The notes below the pieces were generated by a model, which was not told the DNA's origin, did no database searches, and was given only the letters and a program-made list of their open reading frames with translations. A stretch of DNA of 47,126 nucleotides. Source: Cyanobacteria bacterium SIG31. Its GTDB lineage: Bacteria > Cyanobacteriota > Vampirovibrionia > Gastranaerophilales > Gastranaerophilaceae. The position numbers and the translations under genes are program-made. Positions within the stretch are counted from its first letter, which is position 1. The number at the start of each line of letters is the position of its first letter. This document shows positions 41,683-47,126 of this stretch, one piece after another. The DNA lies in contig SUTX01000016.1 of assembly GCA_015152465.1 (NCBI GenBank), positions 1 through 47,126 of the forward strand. The letters run 5' to 3'.

Positions 41683-42423
41683 CTATCCTTGTAAGAGTCT
41701 TGCAACCGTTTCAGGCGTTAATTTTGAACAAGTTGACTTCAATGTCTCTTCAATATTTGTAATGATATTTTTTTGTATACTTTCAGAATTGGTATTTTGG
41801 GATGTTGAAAATTTTTGAGAATTTTCTATAGTTGCAGCATTTTGAGATAAGTTTGCGTATAGTTTCTCTGTAATATTATTGTAGACATCCTGTTCTTTTT
41901 TTACGTTTTCTTTTAATGTTTCAAATTTTGTTGTGAAATCTATATCTGAAATTTTTAAATTTTTTAGTGAATTTAGTCCATTTATATAAATGCCAAGGTA
42001 ATCAGTACTAACTAAACAAGATGCATTATTTTGTCTTAGGGAGAAAAGAATTTTCTCGATAAGATCATTAGCTGCGTTATCCAATTTTTCTAAATCTTCG
42101 ATACAATATTCAACATCAGGGTTTTGTAAATCTGATAAGATAGAAGATATTTCTGATCTAACAGAGCCTAAAGTGTCATGAATATTTGTAGCAAAATTAA
42201 TTTTTTGTGATAAAAGTTCTTCTTGTGCTATAGCATCATCAATAGAAGAGGTTGCATTTTCAGAAACCTCAACCTTAGTAGCAGAGGAGTTTTCGCTATC
42301 ATTCGGTTTTGTTGCTTGTATAATTTTGGTATGATTTTCACCTAAAACTTTTGCATTTTCAATATTTTTATTTGAAATTGCAATTTGTTGTAGTGAAGCA
42401 AGATCTGTGTTTAAATTAATCAA
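41683..42423 (-). CDS. hypothetical helical protein
   Basis: A 246-residue protein without signal peptide or membrane helix. It is rich in Asn, Ser, Glu and Lys and mostly helical, with heptad-like stretches (NIHDTLGSVRSEISSILSDLQ, LEKLDNAANDLIEKILFSLRQ, FETLKENVKKEQDVYNNITEKLYANL). The first 60 residues look disordered. I do not recognise it; the general style resembles flagellar or secretion-associated proteins but no motif supports that. It is 57 nt beyond the start of the exported hydrolase gene and may be cotranscribed with it. Confidence 0.6.
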   Translation of the reverse strand: MINLNTDLASLQQIAISNKNIENAKVLGENHTKIIQATKPNDSENSSATKVEVSENATSSIDDAIAQEELLSQKINFATNIHDTLGSVRSEISSILSDLQNPDVEYCIEDLEKLDNAANDLIEKILFSLRQNNASCLVSTDYLGIYINGLNSLKNLKISDIDFTTKFETLKENVKKEQDVYNNITEKLYANLSQNAATIENSQKFSTSQNTNSESIQKNIITNIEETLKSTCSKLTPETVARLLQG

Positions 42424-42690
42424 TTGGACACCTATTTCCCCTATTTATATATTATAAAACCAAAAAGCTATAATTATTGCTTTTTTTGTTAAGATATGTT
42501 AATAGAAGTTTTTAGAGTGTTTATTTGTTTGAAAGCCCTATAAACAAAAACTTTTACAATGTTTTGAAACTATTTAATTTTCTATATACTTAATAATCTG
42601 TGTATAAAAATCTTAAATTAATTAGCAAAAAAAATAATCTTGGGTTTTAATAAGAATATCCAGTGTATCAACAAGTAAAAAATTATAATA
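42424..42690. other. AT-rich divergent intergenic region, no gene seen
   Basis: This spacer lies between two divergently transcribed genes. It is strongly AT-rich and must hold two promoters; a TATAAT at 42684-42689 is too near the ATG at 42691 to act for it at the usual distance. No hairpin, tRNA or repeat is evident. Confidence 0.4.
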
Positions 42691-43560
42691 ATGGGTAAGA
42701 TAGATAACATATTAACAACACTAGGTACGAACAATTCATCTCAAATAGCAACTGCTGTTTTGGCAGGGTTTAAGATGTTTTTTTTACCACTTGCAACAGC
42801 AACAGACAAGACAGCTTCTCCTGAGCAAAAAACTTATACAATTCTTCGGGATATTATTATGGAGGCGTTAGCGCTTGTTACTTATATTGGTGTTACTGGA
42901 CAAGTCCAAAAGCATGCAACCGCCCCTATATGCAAAGCTTATTATAAAGATAAAGCAAAAAAACTTGCAAAAACTGGGCTATTAACTCAAGAAGAATTAG
43001 ATATTTTAAGTAATGTTGATTCAAAAAAAATAAAAATGGCAGGAGAGGATTATTTGAATAGGCTTTCCCCTAATAGAAAGGAATTACCAAAGGAAGTTAG
43101 TCAATATATAGAAAAATTAAACGGAATTGTAGAAAAAGTTGAGGGATCAGGTGAAAAACCTTTAAAACAAACTTTAGAAACGTTTGTATCGGGATTAAAA
43201 AACAGCAAACCTGCTGAAGTTGTGAAACCGATAGCAAAAGAGACCGGAAAAGCTGCGAAAAATCCTGAGATATTAAAACCATTAAAAGTTTTTCATAATA
43301 CAAGAATTGCTTTATCTCAACTTTCAGTGTGGGTATTGGCGGTAGCAATTATTCCACCTATATGTAATGCGGTAATTGCTCCTTTAATGAAAAAATTCAG
43401 CCCCAAAACAGATAGTAACGCAGTGAAAAAGCCTATGGAACAACAAACGCTTATTTCAAAACCAACATTACAATCTAACAATGCTGTTGTAAAGAAGAAT
43501 GAAGCTGTTGCAAGCTTTAGGGGGTGTTACACAAATTATTCGACAGGAATGAGGGTTTAG
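42691..43560 (+). CDS. unknown membrane protein, family A (second copy of the A-B pair)
   Basis: A 289-residue homologue of the family A protein at 3974-4522. Shared parts are the front hydrophobic stretch with ATDKTASPEQKTYTILRD (compare MDKDEDPETKKYTAIRE), the rear hydrophobic segment AVAIIPPICNAVIAPLMKKF (compare LLVIPAVTSLVIKPLMKKL), and a polar tail. It carries an extra soluble, Lys-rich insert of about 100 residues (about 90-195) not found in the shorter copy. It lacks the RPxF motif form, having LPLATATDK instead. No Shine-Dalgarno is seen. It precedes its B partner by 3 nt. Confidence 0.8.
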   Translation: MGKIDNILTTLGTNNSSQIATAVLAGFKMFFLPLATATDKTASPEQKTYTILRDIIMEALALVTYIGVTGQVQKHATAPICKAYYKDKAKKLAKTGLLTQEELDILSNVDSKKIKMAGEDYLNRLSPNRKELPKEVSQYIEKLNGIVEKVEGSGEKPLKQTLETFVSGLKNSKPAEVVKPIAKETGKAAKNPEILKPLKVFHNTRIALSQLSVWVLAVAIIPPICNAVIAPLMKKFSPKTDSNAVKKPMEQQTLISKPTLQSNNAVVKKNEAVASFRGCYTNYSTGMRV

Positions 43561-43563
43561 CAG

Positions 43564-44100
43564 ATGGGAATAGGATTAAATGTTATAACAAGTAATACTG
43601 CTTCAAAATTGGTTCAAGATTCTGCGTTCCAAGTTCTTTCTGAAGGAAGCCTTAAAGCGGTTGCTAGACCTGCATTTACTTTGGCTGATAGAAGTGCAAG
43701 TCTTGATGCAAGGAAATATTCTGCTACAAAAGAATTGATATTCCAATCTGTGAGTATGGCAATGTATTTTGCTATTATTACTACTGTTTTTCAAAAAGGT
43801 GGTTACAAATTTTTGAAAAATTTACCTAAATTTAAAAAATATGAAGCTTTAAATGGAATAAATAATATAAAAGATTTTACGAAAGTTTATGACGAATTTT
43901 CTAAAGGTTTAATTTCTACAACCGCAGAGCAAGCTAAGCAATTACAACATACCAAAGGTGGTATGGAGGTTATCAAGATGATAGGTAGTGGTCTTATACT
44001 AACTATTTTATGTCCACTTGTAGTTGCTAAAATGGTCTCTCCTGTAATGAATGCGTTGAAGCCTTTTATCAATCCTGAAAATAAAACTGAACAAAAATAA
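43564..44100 (+). CDS. unknown membrane protein, family B (second copy of the A-B pair)
   Basis: A 178-residue homologue of the protein at 3402-3980: KAVARPAFTLADRSASLDARKYSATKELIFQ, hydrophobic MAMYFAIITTVF, FQKGGYKFLKN, and a rear segment MIGSGLILTILCPLVVAKMV before PVMNALKPF. The order A then B and the tight spacing are the same in both loci. Two membrane segments are likely, with a charged loop between. Function unknown; the repeated pairing suggests A and B work together. Confidence 0.8.
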   Translation: MGIGLNVITSNTASKLVQDSAFQVLSEGSLKAVARPAFTLADRSASLDARKYSATKELIFQSVSMAMYFAIITTVFQKGGYKFLKNLPKFKKYEALNGINNIKDFTKVYDEFSKGLISTTAEQAKQLQHTKGGMEVIKMIGSGLILTILCPLVVAKMVSPVMNALKPFINPENKTEQK

Positions 44101-44196
44101 TCAGTAATTATACGTTATTTATTTAATAAAAACATTATTTAACTATTATAATTTTTAAGGCATAAATTTTATAATATAATTATTTTAGAGGTCTTT

Positions 44197-45054
44197 ATGG
44201 AAAATCAAAAACAATCAAAGACAGCTTTTGTGCTTGAGGGTGGCGCTATGCGTGGCTTGTATTCAGCTGGAGTTTTGGATGTTTTTATGCAAAACGGTGT
44301 TTCTACAGATGCTATCTATGGTGTTTCAGCAGGAGCATTATTTGGCATAAATTTTAAATCGAAGCAGATTGGTAGAGCTATAAGATATAACATAAAATAC
44401 GCTCATGAAAAGAATTATATGGGGCTTTATTCTCTTTGTACTACTGGAAATATAATGAATAAAGAATTTTGTTTTAACAAACTAGTAAATGATTTAGACC
44501 CATTTGATTTTGAAACTTTTAACAATTCTCCAATTGATTTTTATGCTGTGGTAACAAATGTTGAAACAGGTAAAGCAGAATATTTGAAAATAAGCGATGC
44601 AAGAGCCGGCTTAGAAGCTTTAAGGGCTTCAGGTTCAATGCCTTTTGTATCAAAATGCGTTGATATTGATGGTGCAAAGTACTTGGATGGAGCTATAAGC
44701 GATCCTATTCCCTTACAAAGGGCCATTGACGATGGATACGAAAAAATTGTTGTAGTTTTAACAAGAACCCAAAATTATAGAAAAAGCAAGTGTGGTATGC
44801 CATATAAGCTATTTTATAGTAAATACCCTAACTTTATTGAAACAGCGAAAAAACAAGCTGAAAATTATAATAAAACACTTGAATTAATAGAACAATATGA
44901 AAAAGACGGTAAAATTGTCGTTTTGCGCCCTACAAAAAATTTAAAAATTGCAAGGGTTGAAAAGAATATTAAAAAGCTCAATGCGATTTATAACTTAGGC
45001 GTAGAAGACTGTGTCTTAGATTTAGACAAAATAAAAAACTATCTTAATGGATAA
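44197..45054 (+). CDS. patatin-like phospholipase
   Basis: A 285-residue patatin-family lipid acyl hydrolase. Visible are the oxyanion loop EGGAMRGLYSAGVLD, nucleophile elbow GVSAGA (Ser), and DGAISDPIPLQRA (catalytic Asp in DGA), so the Ser-Asp dyad is intact. The C-terminal helical part (KKQAENYNKTLELIEQYEKDGKIVVLRP) matches E. coli YjjU-like members. No signal peptide, so it acts in the cytoplasm. GAGG lies 6 nt before the ATG. Confidence 0.92.
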   Translation: MENQKQSKTAFVLEGGAMRGLYSAGVLDVFMQNGVSTDAIYGVSAGALFGINFKSKQIGRAIRYNIKYAHEKNYMGLYSLCTTGNIMNKEFCFNKLVNDLDPFDFETFNNSPIDFYAVVTNVETGKAEYLKISDARAGLEALRASGSMPFVSKCVDIDGAKYLDGAISDPIPLQRAIDDGYEKIVVVLTRTQNYRKSKCGMPYKLFYSKYPNFIETAKKQAENYNKTLELIEQYEKDGKIVVLRPTKNLKIARVEKNIKKLNAIYNLGVEDCVLDLDKIKNYLNG

Positions 45055-45236
45055 ATAAATGAGAATACTACCGAGAATGTAACTCATATACAGTTTTCTT
45101 GGGATAGAAAAGAAGGTGTAAACCCCTTCTCTTAAATGGCGGCAATGACGAGTGAAAAAATCTTTATGATACTAAATTAACTTAATGACAAGATTTGTAA
45201 AATGGCATTTCCGGAATGTTATGTTGCCTTTTTTAT
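45055..45236. other. intergenic region with possible weak terminator
   Basis: A small AGAAGG/CCTTCT hairpin lies near 45110-45135, and a GGCAT...TTGCC stem followed by TTTTTT near 45203-45236 could end the patatin transcript or the convergent one. No gene is evident. Confidence 0.35.
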
Positions 45237-45815
45237 TTATGGTAATGGCATTTTTACTTTTTTGGGTGAATATTTTTCTAATAATTGAGCTTCTTTGACA
45301 AATTTTGCAAATGGTTCACACTCATATAACGGATAAATAAATTCTTGTGCAAAAAGTTGTGCATCAATACAAATATCAACAATTTTCTTTTCACCATTAG
45401 CATCCAACATTATTGCTAATCTTTGAGTAAAAGTATCTGCTTCAACATTTCTTAAGCATAAAAAATCATTTGTAGTATCAGTAGAAGATACATACACAAG
45501 AGAATCCCAATTTTTAAAACACCAAATGGATTCAAGAAAATTGATAAAATAAACTGCACTTTCAGTTTTTGTATCTATATTTAAGACATACTTGTTGTTA
45601 TCAATATCTAAAATTATTTTTAAGATTCTAGAATCTTCTGTAACCTCAAAATTAACTTTAAAGTTTTCTGTTTTTGGAGGTAAATGTTTCCAACGTTCTT
45701 CTTCTGAGAATAGAAAATATTCGCCAGCAGTTTGAGCCATAAAAATAACGTGCTGACTAAATTGTCTTTTTTCAATTTTATGAAATTTAATTTTATTTTC
45801 TATAAATTTAAACAT
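45237..45815 (-). CDS. hypothetical protein
   Basis: A 192-residue soluble protein with mixed alpha/beta character (NFEVTEDSRILKIILDIDNNKYVLNIDTK, then AVYFINFLESIWCFKNW), no signal peptide, no membrane helix and no known motif. I do not recognise it. A TATAAT lies about 21 nt before the ATG, with no strong Shine-Dalgarno. Divergent from the DUF1311 gene. Confidence 0.65.
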   Translation of the reverse strand: MFKFIENKIKFHKIEKRQFSQHVIFMAQTAGEYFLFSEEERWKHLPPKTENFKVNFEVTEDSRILKIILDIDNNKYVLNIDTKTESAVYFINFLESIWCFKNWDSLVYVSSTDTTNDFLCLRNVEADTFTQRLAIMLDANGEKKIVDICIDAQLFAQEFIYPLYECEPFAKFVKEAQLLEKYSPKKVKMPLP

Positions 45816-45859
45816 AATATTTATCTCAAAAATTATTATAACCTACTTTTTGTAAATTT

Positions 45860-45868
45860 TGTTATAAT
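45860..45868 (+). promoter_or_regulatory. extended -10 of the DUF1311 gene, predicted leaderless
   Basis: TGT-TATAAT (hexamer 45863-45868) ends 6 nt before the ATG at 45875. No Shine-Dalgarno is present. Confidence 0.55.
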
Positions 45869-45874
45869 ATTTTT

Positions 45875-46342
45875 ATGAAAAACTTATTATTAATAGCTTT
45901 TATTATTCTATTTTTAACCAGTGCTTGTTCTAATAAACAACCTGAAGTTGTTATTGAAACAAATGAAGCTAAAAATGTACCTACAGAACAAGTCGTAGAG
46001 AAACTACATCCTATCGAACAGAAAGTTCGTGATTGTATTGACAAAGATTATTCAACTGTCGGAATGAATAAGTGTGTGTATGAAGGGATGAAAGCTTGGG
46101 AAAAAGAAATTGATAAATATTTGAACTTATTAAAATCAACTTTACCAGAAGAAGACTTTGAAAAAATTGAAAAATCCCAAGAAGAATGGGAAGAATACAA
46201 AGAGGCTCAATTTAGAGTTGCAGAAATTATGCTCAAAAAAGATGGTACAATGCACCAAAATGTTGCAGTTGGTCTTAAAAGTGGAATAATCGAAGAACGA
46301 GCCAAAGAATTAGAAAGCTTTTATAATCTTTGGAAACTATAA
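45875..46342 (+). CDS. lipoprotein with DUF1311 (LprI-like) domain
   Basis: A 155-residue lipoprotein: signal MKNLLLIAFIILFL with lipobox LTSAC (lipidated Cys18). After a polar linker comes the DUF1311/LprI helical domain: VRDCIDKDYSTVGMNKCVYEGMKAWEKEIDKYLNLLKSTL, with the two family cysteines, then KIEKSQEEWEEYKEAQF and the C-terminal RAKELESFYNL. Family members include a lysozyme inhibitor-like protein (LprI), but function in other bacteria is uncertain. Confidence 0.88.
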   Translation: MKNLLLIAFIILFLTSACSNKQPEVVIETNEAKNVPTEQVVEKLHPIEQKVRDCIDKDYSTVGMNKCVYEGMKAWEKEIDKYLNLLKSTLPEEDFEKIEKSQEEWEEYKEAQFRVAEIMLKKDGTMHQNVAVGLKSGIIEERAKELESFYNLWKL

Positions 46343-46377
46343 TTTTAAATACAGTAACTAATTTTGAATGTCAAATT

Positions 46378-47126
46378 TTAGGCGTGATTTAATTTGGCAC
46401 TTTCATTTACCAATTCTCTATACAATTCATATCCGCCCATAAAAGAATAAACATTATTGAACCCTTTTTGAGCTAATATTCTTAACGCACAATAGCTTGT
46501 ATAGCCTGTATTACAAGATAAAATCACTTTTTTATCTCGAGGAATTTTATCAAGCCTTTCTCTAATTTCAGCGATAGGAATATTTATAGCACCATCAATT
46601 GTACCCATTTTATAAACCATATTAGGTCGAACATCAATAACAACCGCATCTTTCAAATCTTCAAAATAAGCAGGCTTAACCAGCCCTTTTAATATATTAT
46701 CAGCACTCATTCCTAAAATATTTACAGAATCTTTTGCGCTAGAATATGGCGGAGCATAGCACAATTCAGCGTCAATCATATCTTGCACAGTGCCATTATT
46801 TCGCATAATTGTTGCAATCACATCGACTCTTTTTTCAACTCCACTTTCGCCAATTCCTTGAATACCTAGGATTTTACCGTCATTAGAGAATAATAATTTA
46901 TACAAAATCATATCTGAATTAGGGTAATATCCGGCATGAGAGCGACCGTAAACGTAGGTTTTCCAATAAGGAATTTCTTTTTGTTTTAACTGCTTTTCGT
47001 TATTTCCGCTACTTGCAACAGTTAAGTCAAAAATCTTTACGACACTTGTGCCTTGGGTGTTTTTATAAGTCGAATTAAATCCACAAATATTATCTGCAAC
47101 AATTCGACCTTGACGATTAGCAGGCC
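46378..47126 (-). CDS. CoA-disulfide reductase with C-terminal rhodanese domain (partial)
   Basis: The reading frame stays open to the right window edge, so only the C-terminal part (about 248 residues) is present; an internal Met at 46909-46911 is not the start. The edge codes for PANRQGRIVADNICG, the hallmark of the CoA-disulfide reductase/NADH oxidase group. The dimerisation domain follows, then a rhodanese domain (VVIDVRPNMVYKMGTIDGAINIPIAEIRERL, SCNTGYTS with the active-site Cys, ALRILAQKGFNNVYSFMGGYE). Such CoADR-Rhd fusions reduce CoA persulfide or disulfide. The N-terminal FAD and active-site Cys region lies outside. Confidence 0.88.
   Translation of the reverse strand, partial: PANRQGRIVADNICGFNSTYKNTQGTSVVKIFDLTVASSGNNEKQLKQKEIPYWKTYVYGRSHAGYYPNSDMILYKLLFSNDGKILGIQGIGESGVEKRVDVIATIMRNNGTVQDMIDAELCYAPPYSSAKDSVNILGMSADNILKGLVKPAYFEDLKDAVVIDVRPNMVYKMGTIDGAINIPIAEIRERLDKIPRDKKVILSCNTGYTSYCALRILAQKGFNNVYSFMGGYELYRELVNESAKLNHA

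Noticed and set aside
1..47126. CRISPR array, rRNA, insertion-sequence transposase or phage structural genes
   Set aside because: No regularly spaced direct repeats, rRNA motifs or transposase or integrase reading frames were found. The S74 and YadA parts at 28216-30090 are not accompanied by phage genes.

Overview
The window is an AT-rich chromosomal segment from a Gram-negative-type bacterium. It encodes an LptA/LptD-like outer-membrane assembly protein, a very large AsmA/YhdP-like protein, a trimeric-adhesin-like surface protein and a PilT ATPase, so the cell has two membranes and probably type IV pili. Gene content (DUF4127, U32 peptidase plus YqeG-like phosphatase, homotetrameric-type GltA, zinc-ribbon protein, ATP-type PEP carboxykinase, many unfamiliar small proteins) fits an uncultured gut lineage related to Cyanobacteria (Vampirovibrionia/Gastranaerophilales). 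That placement is an inference from style and gene mix and was not tested by search.

Layout. 1-499: the 3' half of a tRNA-Arg(UCU), probably an integration scar, followed by a structured tRNA-end repeat. 500-6293: BOF-domain protein, Na+/Ser-Thr symporter, an operon of two unknown membrane proteins plus an aldose-epimerase-like protein, a WG-repeat protein and an unknown. 6294-6987: three tRNAs (Tyr, Thr, Thr) on the minus strand with a good promoter, a terminator and tRNA-end repeats. 6988-18833: housekeeping (DUF4127, U32, YqeG, an AAA+ ATPase, rpsF-ssb-rpsR, nth-argS, nagZ, zinc ribbon, dut). 18834-19391: tRNA-Leu(GAG) flanked by a 5'-type and a 3'-type tRNA-end element. 19392-26428: acyltransferase, a 33-residue membrane microprotein, EnvC-like M23 protein, LptD-like protein, class II aldolase, speE-HIT. 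26429-34496: a large structured repeat (copy A), then an exported CsgG-like/coiled-coil protein, a prepilin-YadA-S74 fusion and a 1447-residue AsmA-like protein. 34577-47126: pckA, repeat copy B, pilT, gltA, wecB, an exported hydrolase, the second copy of the two-gene membrane module, a patatin, a DUF1311 lipoprotein, and a CoA-disulfide reductase-rhodanese cut by the right edge.

What stands out. (1) A protein that starts like a type IV prepilin and continues as a YadA-type head with an S74 self-cleaving chaperone at the end. (2) A duplicated A-B pair of membrane proteins of unknown function. (3) tRNA genes flanked by elements that carry copies of the ends of the neighbouring tRNA, with hairpins that differ in sequence but keep pairing. 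(4) Two copies of a 260-360 bp multi-hairpin intergenic element with compensatory changes. (5) A regular promoter layout in which a -10 box lies exactly 6 nt before the start codon at seven genes with no Shine-Dalgarno, predicting leaderless mRNAs.
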